From: Lysobacteraceae bacterium
GTDB taxonomy: Bacteria > Pseudomonadota > Gammaproteobacteria > Xanthomonadales > Xanthomonadaceae
DNA length: 41,436 nt
NCBI GenBank assembly: GCA_008015095.1
Contig: SSEV01000161.1
Span: 1 to 41,436, forward strand
Reading direction: 5' to 3'
Below, one piece after another: positions 18,048-25,326 of this stretch (positions are counted from its first letter, which is position 1; each line of letters begins with the position of its first letter). A program made the position numbers and the translations under genes. The notes under the pieces were generated by a model. That model was not told the DNA's origin, made no database searches, and saw only the letters and a list, made by a program, of their open reading frames with translations.

Positions 18048-19706
18048 TTACAACCGCTGCGCCGCCCAATGCGCGAGTTTTTCGCGGCCGATCTTGGCGT
18101 TGTGGCGGATATCCACCGGAAATGTTTTTGGATAGCGCAGAAATGCGCCTACGCGGGCGGTGTGCGCGAAGCCTTCGCCGAGGCCACGCAGCTCCCGCTC
18201 GATTCGCGGCCACCGCTGCGGGTCGATGCCTTCGCGCAGCTCCACGCACAACACGGCGGCCTGCGCACCGCGCTCGCCCACGCCGACCAGTGCGGTGCGG
18301 CGCACCTCCGGATGCGTGTTGAACACCGGCTCGACCTGCTCGGTGCACAACAGTCCATCGGCGGTGACCACGCGCTGGGTCTTGCGCCCGCAGAACCACA
18401 AGCGGCCTTCGGCGTCAAAGTAGCCCAGATCGCCCATACGGTGCACGATGCGTTCACCGCCGTCGGGCAGCGTTTCGCGGATCTTGGCCGCGCGCGTGGC
18501 CGCGTCGCGGTTGAAATACGCGTCGGTCGCGGTGGGGCCTGCAACGGTGATTTCGCCGACGACGCCGAAGCCGGCCAGCACATCGTCGGACCAGCGCTCG
18601 ATCACACCATCGTCGATGCGCACGATGCGCACTTCGTTCGGCGGCACCGGCCGGCCGACGCATGTGCCCGCGCCCTGTTCGGTGCGCTCGCGCAATGTCA
18701 GCAGCTCACGGCCTTCGATCACCGCCACCGGCAGGCATTCTGTAGCGCCGTAGGGCGTCCAGAAATTCGCATCCTCGGGCAACAACTCGCGCAATTTCGC
18801 GACCACCTCCGCCGGCACCGGAGCGCCGGCCGAAGTCGCGCGCTTGATCCCCGGCAAAGGTTTGCCGTATTCGGTGAGCACCCGCATCAGTGCGGGCGAG
18901 CCGAACAACTGATCCACACCGAAGCGCCCGATCGCCGCATGCAATTTGCGCGGGTCCGCGTTCGCGGGCCTGGTCGGGTCCATGTCGGGGATGATCGAAG
19001 TCAGCCCTAACGCAGGATCGAACAGCGCGAACGGCGGAAAAGTCGGCAAATCGATACCGCCAGGCGTCATCGCGAAGGCTTCGCGCATCATGGCGATCTG
19101 CGCGACGAAATGACAGTGGCGATAGATCACGCCCTTGGGTACGCCGGTCGAGCCGCTGGTGAACAGAATCGCGGCGATATCATCGGGCTGCGTATCGGCC
19201 AGTTGCGCGCCCGCCCCGCGCGACATGGCCTCGCGTCCGGCTTGCTCGACGCGCGCGAGCGTAGTTTGCGCGAATAAGGCATAAGCGCCGGTGGTGATGC
19301 GTTTGCGCGCGCTACGCGCCCAGCCCAGCAGCACGCGCGCCAGATGCGCCAGCGGGATGCCGATGAACGCCTCGGCCTGCGCTTCGTCCAGGCACTGTTT
19401 GAGTGCGCGCTTATCGATGCCAGGGTCGACCAGCACCGGCACCGCGCCGGCCTTGAACAGCGCGAACATCAGCAGAAAGAATTCCGGCGTAGGCCGCACC
19501 ATGAGTACGGTGCGGGTGCCGCGCACGATGCCCTGCACGGCGAGTCCCGCGACGATCGCATCGCTGCGCGCATCGAGTTCGGCGTAGGTCAAGGTCAGGT
19601 CGTAGCGACCGTCGCGCCCCGGACAACGCATCGCGATCTGCTCCGGACGCTCGCGGGCGAGTTGCGGGAGCACGGCGGCGATATTGCAGGGCGTGGAGGC
19701 GATCAT
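18048..19706 (-). CDS. oleC: OleC-type beta-lactone synthetase (AMP-binding)
   Basis: An adenylate-forming enzyme that, in the Ole pathway, converts the 2-alkyl-3-hydroxy acid from OleD into a cis-beta-lactone. The phosphate-binding loop is TSGSTGVPKG at residues 183-192, 'WTPYGATECLPVA' is the A5-type motif, and 'MGDLGYFDAEGRLWFCGRKTQRV' is the hinge region. The C-terminal 'FPVDIRHNAKIGREKLAHWA' contains the family's catalytic lysine. I chose the ATG at 19706 (MIASTPCNIAAVLPQLARERP) because it matches the family's N-terminus; the frame extends to a GTG at 19757. The protein has 552 residues. It converges with the SIR2-STAND gene with only 35 bp between stops. oleB lies upstream, separated by a plus-strand gene. 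Confidence 0.92.
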   Translation of the reverse strand: MIASTPCNIAAVLPQLARERPEQIAMRCPGRDGRYDLTLTYAELDARSDAIVAGLAVQGIVRGTRTVLMVRPTPEFFLLMFALFKAGAVPVLVDPGIDKRALKQCLDEAQAEAFIGIPLAHLARVLLGWARSARKRITTGAYALFAQTTLARVEQAGREAMSRGAGAQLADTQPDDIAAILFTSGSTGVPKGVIYRHCHFVAQIAMMREAFAMTPGGIDLPTFPPFALFDPALGLTSIIPDMDPTRPANADPRKLHAAIGRFGVDQLFGSPALMRVLTEYGKPLPGIKRATSAGAPVPAEVVAKLRELLPEDANFWTPYGATECLPVAVIEGRELLTLRERTEQGAGTCVGRPVPPNEVRIVRIDDGVIERWSDDVLAGFGVVGEITVAGPTATDAYFNRDAATRAAKIRETLPDGGERIVHRMGDLGYFDAEGRLWFCGRKTQRVVTADGLLCTEQVEPVFNTHPEVRRTALVGVGERGAQAAVLCVELREGIDPQRWPRIERELRGLGEGFAHTARVGAFLRYPKTFPVDIRHNAKIGREKLAHWAAQRL

Positions 19707-19812
19707 CGCCGGATTGTAGTGTGGCGCGCCTTTTGCCGATACCCGTCTGGGTTTCACGAGAACCGCGCCGCCGACATGCTTCGAAGACGGCGATAGCCGC
19801 TAAGGAGCCTCT

Positions 19813-19829
19813 GAACCTCTCAGAGGTTC
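19813..19829. promoter_or_regulatory. 17-bp palindrome upstream of oleC
   Basis: GAACCTCT-C-AGAGGTTC has perfect 8-bp arms around a single base. It lies 107 bp upstream of the oleC start codon on the minus strand and may be an operator or a small hairpin. Confidence 0.4.
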
Positions 19830-19967
19830 CGCGCACCATGGAGGGTTCGCGCGCAGAGCAAACGCAGGCTTGGCCTGTGTCTGCGACGTCTCAATAACAC
19901 CGGGAGAGTGTCGTTCAGATCTTCCCTAAACATCATGCCGGCATTGCCAGCATCGCCGGCTTTCACG

Positions 19968-20032
19968 AAAATCAAGCTCGGGAATCAAGTCCGGGAATCA
20001 AGTCTGGAAATCCAGCCCGGAAATCCACTTCA
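19968..20032. repeat. 13-bp degenerate tandem repeat, five units
   Basis: Five consecutive 13-bp units of the type ggaatcaagtccg. The second and third units are nearly identical and the last two have diverged to gaaatccagcccg-like. The array ends 20 bp before the YkgJ-like start codon. Confidence 0.65.
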
Positions 20033-20052
20033 ACCAGATCTCGCAACATCGA

Positions 20053-20412
20053 ATGTCGCATCCCTGCCTATCCTGCGGCGCTTGCTGCGCGTATTACCGG
20101 GTCAGCCTGCACTGGTCCGAAGCCGAGCCATCCCTCGGCGGCGTGGTGCCGATCGAATTGACCGAAACGTCTATGCCGCATCAGCGCGCGATGCGCGGCA
20201 CCTGGGCGAAACAACCGCGTTGCGTGGCTTTGCAGGGTTCGATTGGGAAGCAGGTGTCCTGTGGAATCTACGCACAGCGCCCTTCCGCCTGCCGAGAACT
20301 GGCGATGGCCTGGGAGTTCGGCGAGCCGAGTCCGCAATGCGACAAAGCGCGGGTCGCGCATGGGCTTGCGCCGCTCACACACGAAGACGTGGCGCGCGCG
20401 CTCGGCGGCTGA
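20053..20412 (+). CDS. YkgJ family cysteine-cluster protein
   Basis: 119 residues. The family signature CxxCxxCC is C5, C8, C11, C12 near the N-terminus (CLSCGACCAYY), with further cysteines at C57, C70, C80 and C96, enough to bind a zinc or iron-sulfur centre. The pattern 'CGIYAQRPSACRELAM' is typical of this UPF0153/YkgJ group. The biochemical role is unknown. No Shine-Dalgarno is evident. It sits on the opposite strand between oleB and oleC and interrupts their operon. Confidence 0.85.
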   Translation: MSHPCLSCGACCAYYRVSLHWSEAEPSLGGVVPIELTETSMPHQRAMRGTWAKQPRCVALQGSIGKQVSCGIYAQRPSACRELAMAWEFGEPSPQCDKARVAHGLAPLTHEDVARALGG

Positions 20413-20447
20413 TGCGGCAATCGCACGCGCCTGCCCGAAGCGGCCGC

Positions 20448-21335
20448 TCAGAGCGGGTGCGTATCGAGAAACCGCCGCATCGCCGGCGCCAGTACTTCGT
20501 GCTTGTCTTCGAGCACGTAATGGTGCGCATCCTCGAAGGCATGCACTTCGGACTGCGGCAAGGCGCGCACGAAGCCATCGAGAAAATGCTGGTCGAAGAC
20601 AAAATCGCGCAAGCCCCAACCGATGAACGCCGGACGGTCGGCGAAAGCGGGCAGGCGCTTCGCCGCAGCGTTAACCAACGCCCACGCCAGATCGCCTTCG
20701 GCCAGCGGAATGTCCTGGACGAAACGCAAAGTCGATATGCGGTGTTTCCACGAATCGTAGGGTGCGAGATACGCACGACGCACGTCGGCCGGCATCGCAC
20801 GCACCACCCCCTGATGCGCGGCGCCGCCGGCGAAGGCGTTGAACCCGCGGATCATCAATGCGCCGAGTTTCGAATCGCGGCCGAGCTTCAGCTGCCACGG
20901 CAGCGGCTTGGCCGGCGGCAACGGAAACGCGGCGGTGTTGGTGATCAGCAATCGACGCACCTGCGCTTCGTGACCCAGCGCCCAACCGAAACCGATCATT
21001 CCGCCCCAATCGTGCACCGCCAGCGTCAACGGCCCGCGCACGTCCAACGTGTCGAGCAGGCGGGTCAGATCCTCCACTCGCGATTGCAGCGTGTAGCGGT
21101 AATCGGCGTCGCCGGGCTTGTCCGACAGCCCCATCCCCACGTGATCGGGCACGATGCATCGGTACTTGTCGCGCAAGGCCAGCACCAGATGCCGCCAGTA
21201 ATAACTCCACGACGGATTGCCGTGCAGCATCACGACGACCTCGCCGTCCCGCGGCCCCTCGTCGAGATACGACATCGCGATGCCGGGACGGATTTCAATG
21301 CGCTGCGGAATGAACGGGTAGTCGGGGAAATTCAC
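20448..21335 (-). CDS. oleB: OleB-type beta-lactone decarboxylase (alpha/beta-hydrolase)
   Basis: Haloalkane-dehalogenase-like hydrolase that decarboxylates the OleC beta-lactone to a cis-olefin. HGNPSWSYYW at 38-47 is the oxyanion/halide-pocket motif, the nucleophile is D109 in VHDWGG, and the C-terminal histidine lies in 'EDAHHYVLED'. It has 295 residues. The start is a GTG at 21335; its Met-equivalent fits the fold and the stop of the upstream gene is only 6 nt away, so translation is probably coupled to that gene. This is OleB by family and by context, with oleC downstream and oleA upstream. Confidence 0.92.
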   Translation of the reverse strand: MNFPDYPFIPQRIEIRPGIAMSYLDEGPRDGEVVVMLHGNPSWSYYWRHLVLALRDKYRCIVPDHVGMGLSDKPGDADYRYTLQSRVEDLTRLLDTLDVRGPLTLAVHDWGGMIGFGWALGHEAQVRRLLITNTAAFPLPPAKPLPWQLKLGRDSKLGALMIRGFNAFAGGAAHQGVVRAMPADVRRAYLAPYDSWKHRISTLRFVQDIPLAEGDLAWALVNAAAKRLPAFADRPAFIGWGLRDFVFDQHFLDGFVRALPQSEVHAFEDAHHYVLEDKHEVLAPAMRRFLDTHPL

Positions 21336-21341
21336 GAAAAA

Positions 21342-22418
21342 TCACTGCTCTCGGTTAATTAAAGCCAAAGGCAATTGCCCCGCATCCTCATCGCGCAGAA
21401 TTTCGGCACGCCTGATCATCTGTTGAACTTCAGTGGTGGCATGCATAGGGATTAGCTCCATCTCCGGGTGTTCATTTGCAAACACTCGGAATATCTCGTC
21501 TGCGAAGGCCTGGCCGATTTTCTCGACCCCTGAAAAGTCGAATATCACGCTTCTAAACCGATGAACTCGCTGCAAAACGCGCTTTGCCTGCGATCTCGAC
21601 ACCAGATTCTCATCACCCACTCTCGCCATCCTCACGGGCACGACCGTCTTCGCAAAGGCATGCTCATCCGGCCCGCTGGAATACTCTGCGAATACATCCT
21701 CAGATTTGCGATTCGAAGAAATTCCGATTTCCATTAAGACACTCGTTCCACGTTCGGGGTTGATTTCAACATCATCAAGAATTACATCCCTCAGTCCAGC
21801 CTGATGATTGAAGAGCAAGCCACCCGACGCAATCCGAAACACATCGAACATTCTCGATGTGAAAAATATCCCTTCACCGGAGTGGCGACGAGGGTCTGTC
21901 GTGAACTTCCCTTTTGACAACTCTAGTAAAGCAAGGCGCTTATCCGGCAATTGCAATGCAGCCGATATTTTCTCAAAAATGCCTACACCATTGTCGATCA
22001 CGCCCAGCGCGAGCATAGTCGCTCCTATCTCGACAACCACCGAAACCGTATCTCCTTCGGAATGGTCGATGGCGTTATTCACCATCTCGGTTAGCCCGTA
22101 ATGGGCTATATCGATGATGTTCCGCGGAAGTACCGGCAGCAAGGGCGCCACGCGTGAAGTCCACACCATATCCTCGGCGAGACCTTTTCGCTGAAAAATG
22201 AAGACTGCCTTACGCTTTGCCCCAAGCCCGTAACTGGGCCGTGTTGTCCCTTCTTTGGTCAGGAATCCATCAGCCAGTAACTGACGGATGCGGGCCGCAA
22301 TCGCTGTGCGGCTGATTCCAAGTAAACCGGCCACATGCGCCACAAGGTCACGTGAGTGGTGAGGAGCGGCCTCTAGTACGGCCAAGTCAATTTCAACGGA
22401 TCGGCTAGGTCTCGGCAT
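21342..22418 (-). CDS. wHTH - HATPase - STAS-like (DUF4325) regulator-type protein
   Basis: 358 residues. Residues 10-60 look like a winged helix-turn-helix (GISRTAIAARIRQLLADGFLTKEG). Residues about 95-235 are a GHKL/HATPase domain of the anti-sigma-factor kind: N-box EMVNNAIDHS at 111-120, G1 box DNGVGI at 142-147, G2 box HSGEGIFFTSR at 179-189. Residues about 258-340 fit the STAS-like DUF4325 domain. No histidine phosphoacceptor or receiver domain is seen, so it is not a classical two-component kinase. I chose the ATG at 22418 because the frame upstream (to a GTG at 22469) consists of operator-like repeats. GC content is clearly lower than in the ole genes, suggesting later insertion between oleA and oleB. 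The biological target is unknown. Confidence 0.85.
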   Translation of the reverse strand: MPRPSRSVEIDLAVLEAAPHHSRDLVAHVAGLLGISRTAIAARIRQLLADGFLTKEGTTRPSYGLGAKRKAVFIFQRKGLAEDMVWTSRVAPLLPVLPRNIIDIAHYGLTEMVNNAIDHSEGDTVSVVVEIGATMLALGVIDNGVGIFEKISAALQLPDKRLALLELSKGKFTTDPRRHSGEGIFFTSRMFDVFRIASGGLLFNHQAGLRDVILDDVEINPERGTSVLMEIGISSNRKSEDVFAEYSSGPDEHAFAKTVVPVRMARVGDENLVSRSQAKRVLQRVHRFRSVIFDFSGVEKIGQAFADEIFRVFANEHPEMELIPMHATTEVQQMIRRAEILRDEDAGQLPLALINREQ

Positions 22419-22424
22419 GGAGTG

Positions 22425-22478
22425 AACTTTAAAGTAAAGCCCGCCAACTTGAAAGTTTAGCGGCCCCACTTGAAACTT
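22425..22478 (-). promoter_or_regulatory. Three operator-like palindromic repeats at 21-bp spacing
   Basis: Copies AACTTTAAAGT (22425), AACTTGAAAGTT (22446) and CACTTGAAACTT (22467) begin exactly 21 bp apart, two turns of the helix. The first two are near-perfect palindromes. They fill the 70-bp gap between the oleA stop and the start of the wHTH-HATPase-STAS gene, so they are candidate binding sites for that protein's own DNA-binding domain. Confidence 0.6.
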
Positions 22479-22488
22479 ACGGCCACAA

Positions 22489-23505
22489 CTACCACACCAC
22501 TTCAGCCATCGAGCAATTCAGGCCGGAGCCGATGCCGAGCAGGGCGACGCGACTGCCTTTCTTCAGACGGCCCATTTCACGCAGTTTGCTGAGCACGATC
22601 GGCACCGATGCCGGGCCGATGTTGCCGTGTTCGCCGAAGATGGTCAGGACTTTCTTGGGGTCGATGCCGAAGGCGTCGAGGAAGGCGTTAGTGTGGGCCT
22701 TGCTGACTTGGTGGATGACGAATTCGTCGAGTTCGTCCACCGCCCAGCCCAGCGCGCCCTTGGCGGCGACGAAGGTCTTCTGCGCCAGCTTCAGGCCTTC
22801 GATCAACAGCATCTTGGTGTCGGTGACCATGCGGTCGAGGTTGCCGCGGCACAGGGTGTTCCACTCGGTCGCGGCGCGGGTCACGCCGCCGCGATAGCGC
22901 GGCGCGCCCGGGGCGAGTTCGGCACGGGCGAGGACCATGGCGGCGGCGCCGCAGCCCAGGGTCAGCGAGGCCATTTCGTTGCGGAATTCCTCTTCGGTGA
23001 CATCCGGGCGGCTCATCCGTTCCAGCGTCTTGTCATAGACCAGATTGGCGGTTTCGCCATCGACGATCAGGGCGTATTCGATCTCGCCGCGTTCGATCAT
23101 GCGACTGGCGATGTCCATGCCGTTGAGGAAGGCCAAACAGGCGTTGGCGACGTCGAAGTTCTGGCAGGTGTCTGGCAGGCCGAGATTGCCGCTGACGATG
23201 CTGGCGGTGGACGGTTCCAGGAAATCGCGGCTGACCGAGGTGTTGACCAGCAGGCCGACGCGCGAGGGGTCGATGCCGGCATCAGCCAGAGCCTTCACGC
23301 CCGCAAGGGTGGCGGCGTCGGAGGCTTGGACTTCATCGTCCCAGAGCCGGCGGGCATGGATGCCCGCGATGTCTTCCAGCACATTGGTCCGGATGCCGAG
23401 ACGGTCGAGGGTCGGCTTCAGACGAGCATTGATCTCGGCAGTGGTCAATTGGCGCGGGGCGTCGACGTGAGCCAAGCCGGCGATGGCGACATGTTGAAAG
23501 AGCAT
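22489..23505 (-). CDS. oleA: OleA, thiolase-fold acyl-CoA condensing enzyme
   Basis: Catalyses head-to-head Claisen condensation of two fatty acyl-CoAs to a 2-alkyl-3-ketoalkanoate, the first step of long-chain olefin or beta-lactone synthesis. The active-site cysteine is C123 (DVANACLAF), with H265 (VIHQVS), N295 (GEHGN) and the OleA-specific E97 (DFLEPST). These correspond to the Xanthomonas campestris residues that published work numbers C143, H285, N315 and E117 in a tagged protein, offset by 20. The 338 residues match X. campestris OleA in length and in much of the sequence I remember. No strong ribosome-binding site is visible. This is the first gene of the interrupted ole set; what would normally follow, oleB, is separated by the regulator-like gene. 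Confidence 0.96.
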   Translation of the reverse strand: MLFQHVAIAGLAHVDAPRQLTTAEINARLKPTLDRLGIRTNVLEDIAGIHARRLWDDEVQASDAATLAGVKALADAGIDPSRVGLLVNTSVSRDFLEPSTASIVSGNLGLPDTCQNFDVANACLAFLNGMDIASRMIERGEIEYALIVDGETANLVYDKTLERMSRPDVTEEEFRNEMASLTLGCGAAAMVLARAELAPGAPRYRGGVTRAATEWNTLCRGNLDRMVTDTKMLLIEGLKLAQKTFVAAKGALGWAVDELDEFVIHQVSKAHTNAFLDAFGIDPKKVLTIFGEHGNIGPASVPIVLSKLREMGRLKKGSRVALLGIGSGLNCSMAEVVW

Positions 23506-23857
23506 GTGGGATCAGCCCCGGAGCAGACAGGAACCGTATAGGTTACCGGCTTCCCTGTCCGAGCGCATGGTGAAACCGTGGCGTAGCTCACAATTTGTCC
23601 CTTCGAAAGCTGTCGCAGGGGCTCGCGTTCGTTGAAATCGGCTGCATTCGACGACTGAAGCGCCCTGAGTCCGGCTAAGGGAGCATTCTGGCCCTCCTTC
23701 ACTGAGCCTCGTTCCGCCGCTTCGCCGCTTAGCGGGCCCGGGCCTGTTCAAGTGGGTGTCCCGTAAAACTGCAAACTGCAGGCCCTCCCGTAAAACAAAA
23801 CGGCGGGGCCGTAAAACGGGTGGGCGTAAAGCAAGTGCAAGTGGGTGTCCCGTCAAG
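23506..23857. other. Gap between oleA and the zinc-ribbon gene
   Basis: About 350 bp without a supportable gene. The oleA-proximal half should hold the oleA promoter, which I could not locate with confidence. The distal half holds the repeat cluster at 23748-23900. Confidence 0.45.
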
Positions 23858-23900
23858 TCATTCCACCGCCTGACGGACTCGTGCAAGTGGGTGTCCCATA
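23748..23900. repeat. Three copies of a 14-bp direct repeat with interspersed CGTAAA motifs
   Basis: The core caagtgggtgtccc occurs at 23749-23762, 23838-23851 and 23884-23897, each followed by gt/at and an A-rich triplet. Between the first two, CGTAAA recurs several times (near 23762, 23788, 23810 and 23825). The third copy lies within the 3' end of the zinc-ribbon gene, encoding GHPLA just before the stop. Perhaps duplications of a coding tail or remnants of a mobile element; I could not identify one. Confidence 0.65.
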
Positions 23901-24742
23901 AACAAGGTTCGCCACTGTTGCTGGCAGGCTTGGCTGGCCGGGCTGCGACTCAAGGCCCAGGGCAACCGTTGCAGACGATCGGCATCATTGCGTCGCCACT
24001 CACGGGTAACCACCGGATCCCAGAAGCTCGCCGGCTGCCGGCTCAAGGGGCGGATCAGATCTCCCGCATAGCGAAATCCCAACCACACTTCCAAGGCCCA
24101 GGAGGTCTCGGATTCGGGCAGACATTCAGCCAACGCCTTGGTCGCCGCCTTGAGGGCTTCATGCGCCCAATCGCCCCAGCGATCGGACACCAGCCCGGTT
24201 TCGACGATGTCTTTCAATCGGGCGAGGGCGCGCGCATCGCCCCAACAGCCGAGCGTGGCGATGGCGGTGACACGCACCCCCCACCATTTGCTGGATAGCG
24301 CGCGTTCGATCTCATCCCAGGCCGCCGCGTCGGGAGCGGCATCGCCGAGCGCACGCATACGGGCGCAGAGTTCGGAGACCAGGCGTCCGCCGGGGTGGGC
24401 GTCGGATGCCGCACGGCGCTTGCGCCGGCAGGAAGTGCAGCGCACCGCGGTGCTGTCGATATGGCCGTGCGCGACCTCATACCACCACTTCTGCTGTTTC
24501 GCCGTCCATACGTGTTCCTCGCCGCAGTCGCGACAGACGAAAGGCCGGTCGGCGTAATACTCCGGCAGCGCGCCGTAGGTGTTGTTGTAACGCGCGAGCA
24601 ATTCGCGGTCGGCCGGTTCGATGCCCGCGTCGGGCCAGGCGCGCGCATGCGAAGGCGCGCGCAGGCGCTCCTGCAGCCGCTGCGCGCGCTCAAGGCGTTT
24701 GCGTTTGATCTCTTCGCGTCGCTGCTTGCCGCTCTTGCTCAC
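23858..24742 (-). CDS. Zinc-ribbon and HEAT-repeat-like protein of unknown function
   Basis: 294 residues from a GTG at 24742 (SKSGKQRREEIKRKRLERAQR), a start I prefer because this basic helix is a typical N-terminus for such proteins; the frame continues to 24883. A zinc ribbon uses C70, C73, C102 and C105 (FVCRDCGEEHVWT ... RCTSCRRKRR). Residues about 115-200 resemble HEAT repeats (KWWGVRVTAIATLGCWGDARALARLKDIVE) and the C-terminal 95 residues are helical and basic. It may bind nucleic acid or a protein partner; function unknown. The 3' end carries one copy of the repeat at 23748-23900. It follows the small lipoprotein gene in the same direction. Confidence 0.75.
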   Translation of the reverse strand: MSKSGKQRREEIKRKRLERAQRLQERLRAPSHARAWPDAGIEPADRELLARYNNTYGALPEYYADRPFVCRDCGEEHVWTAKQQKWWYEVAHGHIDSTAVRCTSCRRKRRAASDAHPGGRLVSELCARMRALGDAAPDAAAWDEIERALSSKWWGVRVTAIATLGCWGDARALARLKDIVETGLVSDRWGDWAHEALKAATKALAECLPESETSWALEVWLGFRYAGDLIRPLSRQPASFWDPVVTREWRRNDADRLQRLPWALSRSPASQACQQQWRTLFMGHPLARVRQAVE

Positions 24743-24883
24743 CGGTTTCGCTCGTGTCTCGTCACCGCGCTCGTCTTGCGCATCTCCGAGGGCAACCATG
24801 TGTCGGCGAGCGATGGCTGGCGTGGCGCATGGCGTTGTTCGGGCTGGCGTTGTCCGGGCCACCCATCTCCCGGCTCTACGCAC

Positions 24884-25198
24884 TCATTTTGCGCAGCGCC
24901 AGGCGACATAGCGCTGTTCGCCGGCCTCGGGAGGCCCAAGCGGCTGCACGGTGTCAGCGCCCAGGCCCGGCGCTTCGTTGCGCGCAAGGGTTTCCAGTTC
25001 TTCCTTCACGCGCAGGTGATTGCGCTCGTAGAAAGCGAGACTGTCGCGCACCGAGACTTCGATCTCGTTGAGTCGCTCGCAACCGGTGGGCGTGGCCGCG
25101 ACCACTTTCACCTTCGACGCGCCCGGCGCCATGTGCACCCAGGTGCAGGCGGACGATGACGCAACGCACAGGGCGATGACGGCGACACGCGGGGACAT
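24884..25198 (-). CDS. DUF4156 family lipoprotein
   Basis: 104 residues. Residues 1-17 form a lipoprotein signal sequence with the lipidated cysteine at C18 (ASSSAC). The mature part carries the DUF4156 pattern 'CERLNEIEVSVRDS ... VKEELETLARNEAPGLGADTVQPL', so it is an outer-membrane lipoprotein of unknown function. GGAGG precedes two closely spaced ATGs (25204 and 25198); the second puts the lipobox at a usual distance. It follows a terminator at 25222-25248 and is therefore transcribed separately from the M16 peptidase gene. Confidence 0.8.
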   Translation of the reverse strand: MSPRVAVIALCVASSSACTWVHMAPGASKVKVVAATPTGCERLNEIEVSVRDSLAFYERNHLRVKEELETLARNEAPGLGADTVQPLGPPEAGEQRYVAWRCAK

Positions 25199-25221
25199 GG
25201 GCATTCCGCCTCCGAAAACGA

Positions 25222-25248
25222 CGATGCCCGCCATCATGGCGGGCATCG
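25222..25248 (-). terminator. Rho-independent terminator of the M16 peptidase gene
   Basis: A perfect 13-bp stem (CGATGCCCGCCAT and its complement) around a single central base is followed on the minus strand by TCGTTTT. It lies between the M16 stop (25327) and the DUF4156 start. It is read only in the minus direction; in the plus direction there is no T-tract. Confidence 0.8.
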
Positions 25249-25326
25249 GGTGGCGAGAACAAGCGGGGCGTTCGCCGGGCGCGCGCATCATTCATGCGCC
25301 TGCGGCCTGCGCGCCATGCGCCCGGA

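Larger units (their letters stand above)
19707..20052. other. Gap between oleC and the YkgJ-like gene
   Basis: Contains the oleC upstream region, a palindrome at 19813-19829 and a 13-bp tandem array at 19968-20032. I could not support a gene here. Confidence 0.4.

Noticed and set aside
21342-22469. Classical two-component sensor kinase
   Set aside because: There is no phospho-accepting histidine box and no receiver partner; the HATPase is of anti-sigma type and is followed by a STAS-like domain.
23748-23900. CRISPR array
   Set aside because: Only three short cores at unequal spacing (89 and 46 bp), no regular spacers and no cas genes.
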